Below are positions 50,001 through 58,381 of a stretch of DNA of 64,000 nt, piece after piece; the stretch's first letter is position 1; each line of letters begins with the position of its first letter. Below the pieces are notes generated by a model, which ran no database searches, was not told where the DNA came from, and was given only the letters and a program-made list of their open reading frames with translations. The DNA is from an uncultured Prevotellaceae bacterium. Lineage in GTDB: Bacteria; Bacteroidota; Bacteroidia; Bacteroidales; Bacteroidaceae. The DNA is taken from positions 49,929-113,928 of the forward strand of contig CALDLA010000100.1 of assembly GCA_937898415.1 (NCBI GenBank), given 5' to 3'. The position numbers and the translations under genes are program-made.

Positions 50001-51343
50001 CGTGTCTCGACCTTGCCTACGCCTACGGCGGACCGCTGACGACGAGCCATGGACGTGGCTATGTCCACTGGGCCTTCATTCCCACGCGTGACATCACCAA
50101 TGGGAATTATGCCAAATACAAAGAACGGAAACAGCTGTTCAAGCTGCAGCAAGCCATTCTTGAATCAGGAAAGGAGACGGATCATGCATCGGAGCTACAG
50201 CAAGCGTATTCGGTCTATAGTGACGCGAGCGCATCAGTGACGGAATTGCGCGCGGCTACGCGCCAACTGCTGCTGGCCACTGCCGGCGACCTCACCGTGC
50301 CTGTCGACGCGACTTCTTTGTTTACGAATGCCGACATGCTGGGCAATGCGACGACGGCCGACTGGACGGACGTCCCAACCACCCTCGGCGACGGTGACAT
50401 CGAAGTGCTGCACCAGACTTTCAAACTCCAGCAGACTCAGACCGACCTTCCCAATGGCGTCTATGAGGCTGTGTTCCACGCATTCTACCGAAACGACGGC
50501 TCAGGGCGGCGGCCTGTTGCCACGGCTGCGGCGGGAAATACCGTCAATGGGAATCTGAACGCCTTGCAGGATATTAAGAAGAATGAAGTCTTGCTGAACA
50601 CCGAAGAGACGATGGCCGGTGCTGCACAGACGCTGACAAGCGACCAGGCGCAGACGACACTCAGTGACATCATCGTCGCTGACCATCAGATGACCTTGTC
50701 TGCCAACGTCACCAACAGCAGCCAGTGGCTGAACTTCCAAGGCTTCTCCCTCACTTACAAGAATCCATTTGTTACGGTGCAAGTGCCTGCATCCGGCTAT
50801 ACGACCTTCTATTACAGCAACCAGAGCTTCCTGCTCCCCGAAGGCATGCAGGCTTGCACCTTAAAAGAGAATAACGGCACGATCGTCGTCAGCCGGGAGT
50901 TCAACGAAGCCGGATCGGTTCTCCCTGCCGGCCAGGGGGTGCTCCTGAAAGCCGAACCTGGTACATACGTCATGGTCCCCACGACGCGGAAGAAGGCGGT
51001 CGACGTGTTCAATCAGTTGCGAGGTTCCGACGAGGATCAGCTGACGTACGGAGGCAACTTCTACTACGTGCTGTACGAGGACGTGCAGGAAACAGGATGG
51101 AAATGGAACGCGGCAGACGGTGCCACTTTTGTCAATCCCGCGCACCATGCTTACTTCGTCTCTCAAAGCCAGACGACGCCTCAGGACTTCTACCCTCTCG
51201 AACAACAACCGACGTCCGTGCCTGAAGTCGCCCTTGAGAGGGGTGCTGAAGAAGGACCTTTGTATAATCTTGCCGGACAACGCGTCGATAAATCCTATCG
51301 TTCCATCGTCGTCAAGAAAGGCAGAAAACTGCTTGTCAAATGA
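47027..51343 (+). CDS. Large secreted multidomain protein, probable glycoside hydrolase with lectin and LamG domains
   Basis: 1438 residues from the signal-peptide start at 47027 (MKQILMKTSLTCLLTMGAFL); a frame open to 46991 adds 12 residues. Domains: an N-terminal clan-A-like TIM barrel (about 30-390) with APFNEPD, whose Glu at about 181 fits an acid/base residue, and LATSEGGARLGY as a possible second catalytic Glu, suggesting a GH30-type enzyme; a ricin-type lectin domain (about 403-545, with QQWTLE, QRWTFE and HQLWKF); fibronectin III (about 558-655); a LamG-like concanavalin fold (about 658-858); unassigned beta domains; and a tail YNLAGQRVDKSYRSIVVKKG. The substrate is unknown. The tail resembles that of the giant LRR proteins. 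Confidence 0.75.
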   Translation: MKQILMKTSLTCLLTMGAFLCAPFACAQNPSGTADVPHASMYLHAWNRQAVKVPFAAADPGTPTLIHWGMDTAWDDEGNVLRGINFIGRDRLTYGRISFQVMDAVNDDGSLSDRQKKFLNARLRHISLTHPDGLLLNSDPVDINTDVYTHHPEAWFKVIKATLKYVQDYGLKVVSIAPFNEPDVTASNQGTKADFKAVAKLLKEDPFFEGIRICAGNTCNNDGATEWYDYMKPYVDEGNTHQLAGDFNHYADFYTHVKADGNMATNDELHNVMEGIVGANYGMENGIWWGTVGPSRGDFCLATSEGGARLGYGENRAAWSGAAVYRLPDGRIKAFAGASERQASPSSYEYVCRDKPVYFDGYGPAYSFAISLPGGYRYGDAFQKSAERSVQVCEGADVPLCPLTNGNYIIVNKKSQKLLTIQSGSTNNSAAVVLYDNSRYAYQQWTLEHLSDNAGDLTGYYVHSVRNAKMNMETGGFQVKVGGTVSVYPVTKAENQRWTFEYAGDGYYRIRNYQSGLYLEATGGSTANNAAVTLCAGATEDHQLWKFLPVDAPCETNAPQTPVNLVATPRSHSVLLSWDANVQDKDFNGYVVLRGEKDERGEIAYDVIGRGIQTNRFLDNTARPRHTYYYAVQSVDYSQNRSARSVPVSASLADEKGLVARYEFESSACDMTENQLHGVVCDPSSLATQTTEYRSGKNALLLDGVSNYLCLPVAACSLPDATYAVWVCAASGAFAKNSCLFDFVSDADHYASLSLNAGGSIVFQMKNGETEQTLQAGSMAEGWHHVVLTIGEESVAIYVDGVEAASAPVAVRLSDVCPVVNSVGANLLEDVPLMDGFIDDLRIYNYALSADEINDIIGQTIAQPRQTDGWNLPALPGKDVTKITSSESILLYNVDADAFVTYGMDWNTQSLAQRLPKGDTTFSSKYRVKVQRQAGNKLYVSMYDKPNVYVGCLADACNVWSDRSMAEGAFVYQPLNSPSGTVYTLKSESQKACLDLAYAYGGPLTTSHGRGYVHWAFIPTRDITNGNYAKYKERKQLFKLQQAILESGKETDHASELQQAYSVYSDASASVTELRAATRQLLLATAGDLTVPVDATSLFTNADMLGNATTADWTDVPTTLGDGDIEVLHQTFKLQQTQTDLPNGVYEAVFHAFYRNDGSGRRPVATAAAGNTVNGNLNALQDIKKNEVLLNTEETMAGAAQTLTSDQAQTTLSDIIVADHQMTLSANVTNSSQWLNFQGFSLTYKNPFVTVQVPASGYTTFYYSNQSFLLPEGMQACTLKENNGTIVVSREFNEAGSVLPAGQGVLLKAEPGTYVMVPTTRKKAVDVFNQLRGSDEDQLTYGGNFYYVLYEDVQETGWKWNAADGATFVNPAHHAYFVSQSQTTPQDFYPLEQQPTSVPEVALERGAEEGPLYNLAGQRVDKSYRSIVVKKGRKLLVK

Positions 51344-51448
51344 CGGCGCAGAGCGCATCGGCTAAAGAGACTCACGTATTTTTTTCACTACGGATTACAC
51401 GAATGACACGGATTCTTCATTCTTCACTTTTTATTGATTATCACCCAG

Positions 51449-51495
51449 GGCTTTTCCCTGGGCTAGGGGCTTACAGTCCTTTCAGGATTTTTTCA
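51449..51495. repeat. CCCAGGG/CCCTGGG palindromic element after the 1438-aa gene
   Basis: CCCAGGGCTTTTCCCTGGG is a seven-to-eight base stem with a short loop, followed by CTAGGGGCTTACAG and then AGTCCTTTCAGGATTTTTT, a second smaller hairpin with a T-run. The pair recurs in Bacteroidales genomes as an intergenic repeat. Here it can also serve as terminator for the upstream gene. Confidence 0.6.
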
Positions 51496-51556
51496 AGTGG
51501 ACTCATAATTGAAAAACGATAACTTCTTAACTCCTTAACTTCTAAAAGTTGAGCAA

Positions 51557-52186
51557 ATGCGAAACTTGAAAGTATTATTGTTAAATGGCAGTGCCAACAA
51601 GAATGGCAACACTTTTACTGCACTATCGGAGATAGCCCGTCAATTGGAGAAGAATGGTGTAGAGTCGGAAATCATGCAGCTGGGCAACAGGCCCGTCCGT
51701 GGCTGCATTGCCTGCGGACAGTGCCAGGCAAAGCAATTAGGCCACTGTGTCTTTGATGATGATGTCTGTAACTGTATCGTTGAAAAGCTCAACGAGGCTG
51801 ATGCCCTCATTGTGGGTTCGCCTGTATATTATGGTCAGCCCAACGGAGCAGTGATGGCGGTGCTGCAGCGAGCTTTCTTCTCAGGTGCCAACGTACAGAA
51901 CAAGCCTGCGGCTGCTGTAGCCATCTGTCGCCGAGGTGGTGCTTCGGCTGCATACCAAACGATGAACATGATTTTCGAGATGATGAACATGCCTGTGGTT
52001 ACTTCGCAATATTGGAACATCGCCTACGGCTTGGCACCCGGTGAAGTAATACAGGACACAGAGGGAATGCAGACCATGCGAGTGCTTGCCGACAACATGG
52101 CCTGGTTACTGAAGAAGATTCACGCCAATGATAATCCCGATTATCCTGAACGCGAAGAGTGGCAAGGCATGAATTTTATCAGATGA
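51557..52186 (+). CDS. Flavodoxin-like NAD(P)H:FMN oxidoreductase
   Basis: 209 residues. The FMN-phosphate loop is LLLNGSANKNGNTFTALSEI and the second FMN contact is VGSPVYYGQPNGAVMAVLQR. Between them ARGC-type cysteines occur in VRGCIACGQCQAKQLGHC, a pattern found in iron-sulfur flavoprotein-like reductases of the same family. The AFFSGANVQNKPAAAVAICR segment is also family-typical. It is first in a tightly spaced plus-strand group (flavodoxin, acetyltransferase, SDR, thioesterase, lipoprotein) running to 55106. Confidence 0.85.
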   Translation: MRNLKVLLLNGSANKNGNTFTALSEIARQLEKNGVESEIMQLGNRPVRGCIACGQCQAKQLGHCVFDDDVCNCIVEKLNEADALIVGSPVYYGQPNGAVMAVLQRAFFSGANVQNKPAAAVAICRRGGASAAYQTMNMIFEMMNMPVVTSQYWNIAYGLAPGEVIQDTEGMQTMRVLADNMAWLLKKIHANDNPDYPEREEWQGMNFIR

Positions 52187-52196
52187 ATCAGAGACA

Positions 52197-52775
52197 ATGA
52201 CAATACAAGAATTTCGTGATTACATGGCATCGGGCAAACCCGTCGTTGGCGGTGGTGATGTCCACATGATGTTCCATCAGCTGTCGCAGGAGGCTCTGAA
52301 GATAACAGCAGAGATTAACGGCAAGTATCATACTCCAGAGCAGCTGCACGATTTGCTGGAACAGCTTTGGGGGCGTGAGGTACCCAAGACGGTAGGCATG
52401 TTCCCTCCATTCCATACCGACTGCGGCAAGAACACCGTCGTTGGCGAACGGGTCTTCATCAACATGGGTTGCAAATTTCAGGATCAGGGCGGCATCACCA
52501 TTGACGAGGGTGCACTCATAGGTCACAACGTCGTATTGGCAACCATCAATCACGACCTTGACCCTGCCAAGCGTCAGAGCATGAGCTATGCTCCCATCCA
52601 CATTGGCAAGAACGTATGGATTGGAGCCAATGCCACCGTTCTTGCTGGAGTCACCATAGGCGATGGTGCCGTAGTAGCCGCTGGTGCTGTAGTGACAAAG
52701 GACGTTGAACCGAATACCATTGTTGGTGGCGTTCCAGCCAAGGTGATAAAAAAGATAGTGATAAAAGACAGATAA
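52197..52775 (+). CDS. Hexapeptide-repeat O-acetyltransferase (maltose/galactoside acetyltransferase type)
   Basis: 192 residues. A helical N-terminal cap (MTIQEFRDYMASGKPVVGGG) precedes a left-handed beta-helix: PPFHTDCGKNTVVGERVFIN, GALIGHNVVLATINHDLDPA (catalytic His in INHD), GKNVWIGANATVLAGVTIGD and PNTIVGGVPAKVIKKI. The layout is that of LacA/Maa enzymes using acetyl-CoA. The acceptor is unknown. It starts ten bases after the flavodoxin stop. Confidence 0.85.
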   Translation: MTIQEFRDYMASGKPVVGGGDVHMMFHQLSQEALKITAEINGKYHTPEQLHDLLEQLWGREVPKTVGMFPPFHTDCGKNTVVGERVFINMGCKFQDQGGITIDEGALIGHNVVLATINHDLDPAKRQSMSYAPIHIGKNVWIGANATVLAGVTIGDGAVVAAGAVVTKDVEPNTIVGGVPAKVIKKIVIKDR

Positions 52776-52789
52776 ATCAGAATTTACAA

Positions 52790-53623
52790 ATGAAAGAAGT
52801 ATCAGTATTAGTAGGTGCAGGAAGCATCGGACAGGCGATAATCCGTCGCGTGTCAGCAGGCAAGCACGTGGTACTGGCCGACTATAGTGAAGAGAATGCC
52901 AATCGAGCTGCCAAGACACTGGAAAACGCAGGTTTCGAGTGTTCCACCATCCGATGTGACCTTGGAAACAAGGAGGACATCTTGGCGCTGGTAGCGTTCG
53001 CCACGAGCAAGGGAGAAGTGAAGTATCTTGTGAATGCTGCAGGCGTGTCGCCGTCCCAGGCTCCCGTAGAGGAAATACTTCGTGTTGACTTATACGGCAC
53101 AAGTGTACTCTTGGAGGAGTTCGGCAAGGTCATGGCTGATGGTGGTTCTGGCATCATCATTTCGTCGCAGAGCGGTCATCGTCTGCCAGCCCTGCCCCAG
53201 GAGCAGAACGATGCACTGGCAATGTCGCCCGTGGAAGAGCTGATGCGATTGCCGTTCATCAAGGAGATAAACGATACACTGAAAGCATATCAGTATTCCA
53301 AGCGTTGCAATGTGCTCCGTGTGGCCTACGAAGCCTGTCGCTGGGCAAAACGCGGTGCCACCATCAACAGCATCTCGCCTGGCATCATCATCACCCCATT
53401 GGCTAATGATGAGCTACACGGCCCTCGTGCCAAGGGCTATCTTGATATGATAGCCGGTATGCCAGCCCGTCGTGCAGGAACGCCTGATGAGGTAGGCGAT
53501 TTGGCAGAGTTCCTGATGTCCTCTCGCGGTCGTTTCATCAGCGGTGCAGATTTTCTGATCGACGGCGGCTGCACTGCCAGCTACTGGTATGGTGATTTGC
53601 AATACTTAAAGGCAACTCACTAA
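52790..53623 (+). CDS. Short-chain dehydrogenase/reductase
   Basis: 277 residues, Rossmann fold. The nucleotide motif is VGAGSIGQAIIRR (G-x-G-x-x-G), the strand-4 motif LVNAAGVS (NAG), the active-site Tyr-Lys YQYSK, and the Ser is in IIISSQSGH. The C-terminus SGADFLIDGGCTASY is the usual SDR ending. NADP or NAD preference is unclear (ADYSEEN after strand 2 favours NAD). The gene follows the acetyltransferase after 14 bases; the spacer has GATAAATCAGAATTTA filler. Confidence 0.88.
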   Translation: MKEVSVLVGAGSIGQAIIRRVSAGKHVVLADYSEENANRAAKTLENAGFECSTIRCDLGNKEDILALVAFATSKGEVKYLVNAAGVSPSQAPVEEILRVDLYGTSVLLEEFGKVMADGGSGIIISSQSGHRLPALPQEQNDALAMSPVEELMRLPFIKEINDTLKAYQYSKRCNVLRVAYEACRWAKRGATINSISPGIIITPLANDELHGPRAKGYLDMIAGMPARRAGTPDEVGDLAEFLMSSRGRFISGADFLIDGGCTASYWYGDLQYLKATH

Positions 53624-53648
53624 ATTCCAATTTATCTGCATAAAAAAA

Positions 53649-54353
53649 ATGTACAGTTTAAAATACAAAGTAACAACAAGCACCTGCGACAGCGAAGGAC
53701 GGCTGAAACTCTACTCCGCTCTCCAGATGATGCAGGACTGCTCAGAGATGTGGATTGACAGCGAGCCGGAGGTCAATGACTACTTCCTGCAGCAGAATAT
53801 GGCGCAGCTCTTGGCAACACGACAGGTTGAGATTATCCGTGTGCCTGACTACAAAGAGGAGTTGACGGTGACAACCTCCGTCTATGGCATGAAGCCCATG
53901 TTCGGATTCCGCAATACGTTTATTTACGACGCACAAGGGAATCCCTGTTACAAGACTTGGAGCATGGGCGCATTCGTTGACAAGGTGGCAGGCAAGCTGA
54001 AACGTGTGGACGATGCGACCATACAATCAATGAAGCTGGAGCCGCAGCTGGAGATGAACTACAAAGACCGCCGCATCATCCTGCCTAAGACGGAGGGTGA
54101 AGTGCTGGATCCAATAAAGGTGCTTCGTGCCGACATCGACTACAACAAGCATCTGAATAATGCCAACTATGTCCGCATGGCGATGGAACTGTTGCCGGAG
54201 GATTTCGTGGTTCGAGGTCTTCGTGTGGAATATCGCGTAGCTGCCAAACTTGGTGATAGTCTGACTCCTATTATTTACAAAATAGCTGACGGTATCATCA
54301 TTTCCCTATCTATAGGGAGTGAGGTGAGTGCCATCATTGAGTTCAATAAATGA
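53649..54353 (+). CDS. Acyl-ACP thioesterase (double hotdog)
   Basis: 234 residues with two hotdog repeats: MYSLKYKVTTSTCDSEGRLK in the first and LRADIDYNKHLNNANYVRMA in the second, where the Asn-His (NKHLNN) pattern matches the FatA/FatB-type catalytic region. It hydrolyses acyl-ACP to free fatty acids. Spacing to neighbours is 15-25 bases, consistent with an operon with the SDR. Confidence 0.85.
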   Translation: MYSLKYKVTTSTCDSEGRLKLYSALQMMQDCSEMWIDSEPEVNDYFLQQNMAQLLATRQVEIIRVPDYKEELTVTTSVYGMKPMFGFRNTFIYDAQGNPCYKTWSMGAFVDKVAGKLKRVDDATIQSMKLEPQLEMNYKDRRIILPKTEGEVLDPIKVLRADIDYNKHLNNANYVRMAMELLPEDFVVRGLRVEYRVAAKLGDSLTPIIYKIADGIIISLSIGSEVSAIIEFNK

Positions 54354-54368
54354 CACAGTAATTCGATT

Positions 54369-55106
54369 ATGAAGATAATAAACATCATGCTTATGGCAGC
54401 AGTAGCAACAGCAACTCTGACGGGTTGCGGTAGTAGAGAAAATAAGGTGGAGACAACCGACTTTGTGGACGACGTAAAGGTGGCACTTGCCGATAGCGGG
54501 CGCATAGACTTGAATGCTTTGCAATGGACGAGGGAGCCTAAAGCCTTTGAGGTCAAAGGTGATACCATAGCCATCACTACCGCTCCGCACACCGACCTAT
54601 GGCAGCGCACGTACTATCACTTCCAGAACGACAATGCGCCTGTGCTACAGATGAAGACAAAGGAAAAATTCTTCAGTTTCGTGGTGAAGACCGACTTCAC
54701 GCAGAGCCACCAGCGCTTCGACCAATGCGGCATCGTGATGTATCTGGATAGCGAGAACTGGCTGAAAGGTTCTGTGGAATATGAGAACGACGAGTTCCAG
54801 CACTTAGGCAGCGTAGCCACCAACAAGGGCTATTCTGATTGGGCTACGACGGCTATCCCTGCCGATGTCAAGACCATGTGGTACCGTTTCTCGCGTCAAG
54901 AGGATGACTACTGCATCGAATGTTCTACCGATGGCGAGAATTTCAGTCAGATGCGCATCTGTCACATGTATGCTGCTGCCGACGAAATCAGTTTCGGCAT
55001 ATATGCCTGTTCGCCAGAGGAATCATCATTCACCGCCCTCTTTTCAGACATGAAGATTACCGAGTGTGTTTGGAAGGCTCACGACGGTCAGCAGCCGGAT
55101 GAATAG
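54369..55106 (+). CDS. DUF1349-type lipoprotein
   Basis: 245 residues. Lipoprotein signal MKIINIMLMAAVATATLTGC with Cys at about 20, then a concanavalin-like DUF1349 beta-sandwich: QWTREPKAFEVKGDTIAITT, FDQCGIVMYLDSENWLKGSV, SFGIYACSPEESSFTALFSD. Some DUF1349 domains accompany glycosidases. The signal peptide closely resembles that of the broken nitroreductase lipoprotein at 44817. It is last in the group; the AraC gene converges 13 bases downstream. Confidence 0.8.
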   Translation: MKIINIMLMAAVATATLTGCGSRENKVETTDFVDDVKVALADSGRIDLNALQWTREPKAFEVKGDTIAITTAPHTDLWQRTYYHFQNDNAPVLQMKTKEKFFSFVVKTDFTQSHQRFDQCGIVMYLDSENWLKGSVEYENDEFQHLGSVATNKGYSDWATTAIPADVKTMWYRFSRQEDDYCIECSTDGENFSQMRICHMYAAADEISFGIYACSPEESSFTALFSDMKITECVWKAHDGQQPDE

Positions 55107-55119
55107 AATCAAAAAACGT

Positions 55120-56022
55120 TTACTTCCCCTCCCTATACTCCAGCGGAGTCATGGCGGTGAGGCGCTTGAAGTATTTGGAGAAGAAGGCGGGATTGGGGAA
55201 GTTGAGGTCTTCAGAGATTTGAGCGACTGACTTGTCGCTGTGGCGGAGGAGCACCTTAGACTGAGTAATGAGAGCGCGGTCGATCCACTCCTTGGCAGTG
55301 GTGCCGCTGGTCTGGCGAATGACGGTGCCAAGGTAGCGCTCGGTGAGGCACATGCGGTCGGCGTAATAGCTGATCTGGTGCTGTTGGCGGCAGTGCTGGT
55401 TGACGAGTTGGATAAAGCGGTCGAAAATGGTCTGCTCACGTGAACGGGTGGCAGCGAGGGTGTCAGCCTGCTGATGGAACAGACGGTCGTAGTGGTGCAT
55501 TAGTGCTGCGACGAGACTGGAGGCCGTTGGGCGGTGGTAGTCTTTTTGGTGGACGAGATGCCAGATGGTTTCGAGGATGTTGCGGGCGGTCTGCTGGTCT
55601 TCGACAGAAACGGGCAACTGGAAGTCGCGAACTTGGCCGTTAAATGCAGAGGGGAACTGTCCTGCGGCGAAGGGCATGGGGAAATCGGCGAAGAGTCCGA
55701 TGCCCATTAGTTCGAGGTCGTCGGAGAAATGGATGGGATCGATGATGGTGCCTGGGCCGAGGTAAATCAATGTGCCAGCCGAGAGGTGACGATCCATGAG
55801 GTTGAAGTTGATGTGGCCTTCGCCGTGAGTGATGATGCCCAGACGGTGGTCGTTGATAACAAAGGGCGGCTGTTGCTGCATGATGAATTGGAAAAAACTC
55901 GGTTCGCCGTGAATCATCGCCAGTTCGTCGTTGAAGAAAAGATTCTGGCAAATCTGCGAGAAATTGTTCTTAAAGATGTCGCGCATCAGCGACACGTCTA
56001 ATAATTTCGGCTGCTTGTTCAT
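55120..56022 (-). CDS. AraC family transcriptional regulator
   Basis: 300 residues from MNKQPKLLDVSLMRDIFKNN (56022; an earlier in-frame start at 56046 exists). An N-terminal ligand/dimer domain is followed by a C-terminal AraC double helix-turn-helix: QISYYADRMCLTERYLGTVI and KSVAQISEDLNFPNPAFFSK with YFKRLTAMTPLEYR. The -7 element TATCTTTG (complement of 56044-56051) lies 22 bases upstream. It is divergent from the efflux operon at 56176 and probably controls it. Confidence 0.88.
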   Translation of the reverse strand: MNKQPKLLDVSLMRDIFKNNFSQICQNLFFNDELAMIHGEPSFFQFIMQQQPPFVINDHRLGIITHGEGHINFNLMDRHLSAGTLIYLGPGTIIDPIHFSDDLELMGIGLFADFPMPFAAGQFPSAFNGQVRDFQLPVSVEDQQTARNILETIWHLVHQKDYHRPTASSLVAALMHHYDRLFHQQADTLAATRSREQTIFDRFIQLVNQHCRQQHQISYYADRMCLTERYLGTVIRQTSGTTAKEWIDRALITQSKVLLRHSDKSVAQISEDLNFPNPAFFSKYFKRLTAMTPLEYREGK

Positions 56023-56175
56023 CGTAATACCATAATTTGACGGCAAAGATAATGATTTTTACCAAAATAATACCATTTCTAAGCATAAATCTTACAAAAA
56101 GAACATTATCCGCTCATTATGGGTAGCGATAGTTTGCGAAATTCATCGTACTTTTGCAGCAGAATTTAAAACGTA

Positions 56176-57456
56176 ATGAGTATGAGAAGATTTATATGGA
56201 TACTAATGCTGTTACCGATGATGGTGCAGGCTCAGACCCTGGAGGAGTGCCAGCGGGCGGCGGAACAGAACTATCCGTTGATTCGGCAGTATGACCTGAT
56301 TGAGAAGACCACCAATCTCACGGTGGCTAACATCCAGAAAGGCTGGTTGCCGCAGGTGTCGGCTTCGGCGCAGGCCACGTATCAGAGCGACTTCACTGAG
56401 TTCCCTGACAAGATTGAGGATTTTTATTCCACGATGGGTCTGGACATGAAGGGGCTGACGAAAGACCAGTATCGCGTAGCTATCGACGTCAACCAGACCA
56501 TCTACGACGGTGGTGCCATAAGCAGTCAGAAAGCGATTGCCCGCGAGCAAGGCAAGGTGCAGGCGGCACAGAACGAAGTAAATTTATATAATGTACGCAA
56601 GCGCGTGAACGAGATGTATTTCTCGCTGCTGATGCTTGATGAAGAGATTGTGCTGAACCGCGACCTGCAGGAACTGTTGGCAGGCAACGAGCGGAAACTG
56701 CAGGCTATGGTGAAAGGCGGTACGGCAGCCGAGAGCGATTGGCAGAGCGTGAAGGCCGAGCGGCTGAACGTGGTGCAGCAGGCCACCAGTCTGGAGTCGC
56801 AGAAGCGGATGCTGACGGTGATGCTCTCCACCTTCTGCGGCATTGAAGTGAAAAACGTGCAGAAGCCGGTGGCAAAGGCAGAAGACAGCAGGCTGACAGC
56901 TGACAACCATCGTCCGGAATTGCGGGTGCTGGATGTGCAGATAGGTCTGCTTCAGGCACAGGAGAAGGCGCTGAACGCTGCAATCATGCCCAAGCTGGGT
57001 GTGTTTGCCCAAGGCTACTACGGCTATCCGGGGTTGAATATGTTCGAGGACATGATGTCGCATGACTGGAGTCTGAACGGCATCATCGGCGCCCGCCTCA
57101 CCTGGAATATCGGCGCCCTCTACACGCGCAAGAACGACAAGGTGAAACTGCGACTGCAGCGCGAACTGACGGAGTCGAACCGCGAGGTGTTCCTCTTCAA
57201 CAACAGCCTTGAGCAGATTCAGCAAAACGAGGATATCATCCGCTACCAACGGCTGATGGCCAACGACGAGGAGATCATCGCCCTGCGCTCCGCCGTCCGC
57301 AAGGCATCGGAGTCGAAACTCTCACACGGCATCATTGACGTGAACGACCTGGTGCGCGAAATCAACCAGGAGAATGCCGCCCGCGTGCAGCATTCGATAC
57401 ACGAGATTGAGATGCTGAAACAGATTTATGACAATAAGTTTACGACAAATAATTAA
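56176..57456 (+). CDS. TolC-family outer-membrane efflux protein
   Basis: 426 residues. Signal peptide MSMRRFIWILMLLPMMVQAQ, then a long helical TolC barrel protein: TLEECQRAAEQNYPLIRQYD and a repeat of the pattern LRVLDVQIGLLQAQEKALNA. It forms the outer-membrane channel for the following HlyD/ABC system. Six bases separate its stop from the next start. A -7-like TACTTTTG is at 56149-56156. Confidence 0.88.
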   Translation: MSMRRFIWILMLLPMMVQAQTLEECQRAAEQNYPLIRQYDLIEKTTNLTVANIQKGWLPQVSASAQATYQSDFTEFPDKIEDFYSTMGLDMKGLTKDQYRVAIDVNQTIYDGGAISSQKAIAREQGKVQAAQNEVNLYNVRKRVNEMYFSLLMLDEEIVLNRDLQELLAGNERKLQAMVKGGTAAESDWQSVKAERLNVVQQATSLESQKRMLTVMLSTFCGIEVKNVQKPVAKAEDSRLTADNHRPELRVLDVQIGLLQAQEKALNAAIMPKLGVFAQGYYGYPGLNMFEDMMSHDWSLNGIIGARLTWNIGALYTRKNDKVKLRLQRELTESNREVFLFNNSLEQIQQNEDIIRYQRLMANDEEIIALRSAVRKASESKLSHGIIDVNDLVREINQENAARVQHSIHEIEMLKQIYDNKFTTNN

Positions 57457-57462
57457 CGAGGT

Positions 57463-58362
57463 ATGAAGAAGATAACGATATTGGCAAGCGTGGCGCTGAT
57501 GATGGCCGCTTGCGGAGGGAACGAAAAAGAGTACGATGCCACCGGCACGTTCGAGGCTACGGAGACCACCGTGTTTGCAGAGCAGAGTGGCGCGCTGCTG
57601 ACATTCAGCGTGAACGAGGGCGACAGCATCGAGGCCAACAAGGAGGTGGGACTCATCGACACCACACAGGTGTGGCTGAAGATTCAGCAGCTGGGTGCTA
57701 CGAAGGAGGTATATCAGAGTCAGAAGCCCGATATGGAGCGCCAGATTGCCGCCACCCGTCAGCAACTGGCCAAGGCCCGGCAGGACGAGCAGCGTTACAA
57801 AGAGTTGGTGGCCGACGGGGCCGCACCCTCGAAGATGCTCGACGATGCTGCGAGCCAGGTGAAGGTGCTGCAGCGACAACTCGACGCACAAATCTCGTCG
57901 CTCGCCATCAGCACCCGTGCCCTCGACAAACAGACCGCTGCCGCCGACATACAGGTAAGCCAGATGCAGGACATGCTGCGCAAATGCCACATCACGGCGC
58001 CTGCCAAGGGAACGGTGTTGGAGAAATATGTGGAGCGCGGTGAGTTCGTCAGCGTCGGCAAACCACTGTTCAAGATAGCTGATACAGAGGATATGTACCT
58101 GCGGGCATACGTCACCTCGGCGCAACTGCAGCATGTCAAGTTAGGGCAGCATGTAAAGGTGTTTGCCGACTATGGCGCAGGGCAGCGCAAGGAGTACGAT
58201 GGCACTGTCTCGTGGATTTCCTCGCGCTCGGAGTTTACACCCAAGACCATCCTCACCGACGACGAGCGTGCCGACCTGGTGTATGCCGTGAAGGTAGCCA
58301 TCAGGAACGACGGATTCGTGAAGATTGGAATGTACGGAGAAGTAAAATTAATTGATAATTGA
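57463..58362 (+). CDS. HlyD-family periplasmic adaptor (lipoprotein)
   Basis: 299 residues. Lipoprotein signal MKKITILASVALMMAACG; Cys at about 17. Order: a half lipoyl motif (SGALLTFSVNEGDSIEANKE), a long coiled coil (about 85-160), the second half lipoyl (ITAPAKGTVLEKYVERGEFV) and beta-barrel (AYVTSAQLQHVKLGQHVKVF). It links the TolC channel to the ABC permeases, as YbhG does in E. coli. Confidence 0.88.
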   Translation: MKKITILASVALMMAACGGNEKEYDATGTFEATETTVFAEQSGALLTFSVNEGDSIEANKEVGLIDTTQVWLKIQQLGATKEVYQSQKPDMERQIAATRQQLAKARQDEQRYKELVADGAAPSKMLDDAASQVKVLQRQLDAQISSLAISTRALDKQTAAADIQVSQMQDMLRKCHITAPAKGTVLEKYVERGEFVSVGKPLFKIADTEDMYLRAYVTSAQLQHVKLGQHVKVFADYGAGQRKEYDGTVSWISSRSEFTPKTILTDDERADLVYAVKVAIRNDGFVKIGMYGEVKLIDN

Positions 58363-58381
58363 CAATTGATAATTGACAATT
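58345..58381. repeat. AATTGATAATTGACAATTGA filler before the ABC ATPase
   Basis: Three copies of a TTGATAATTGACAA-like unit fill the last bases of the adaptor gene and the gap to 58382, so the adaptor's C-terminal LIDN is itself encoded by filler. Confidence 0.55.
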
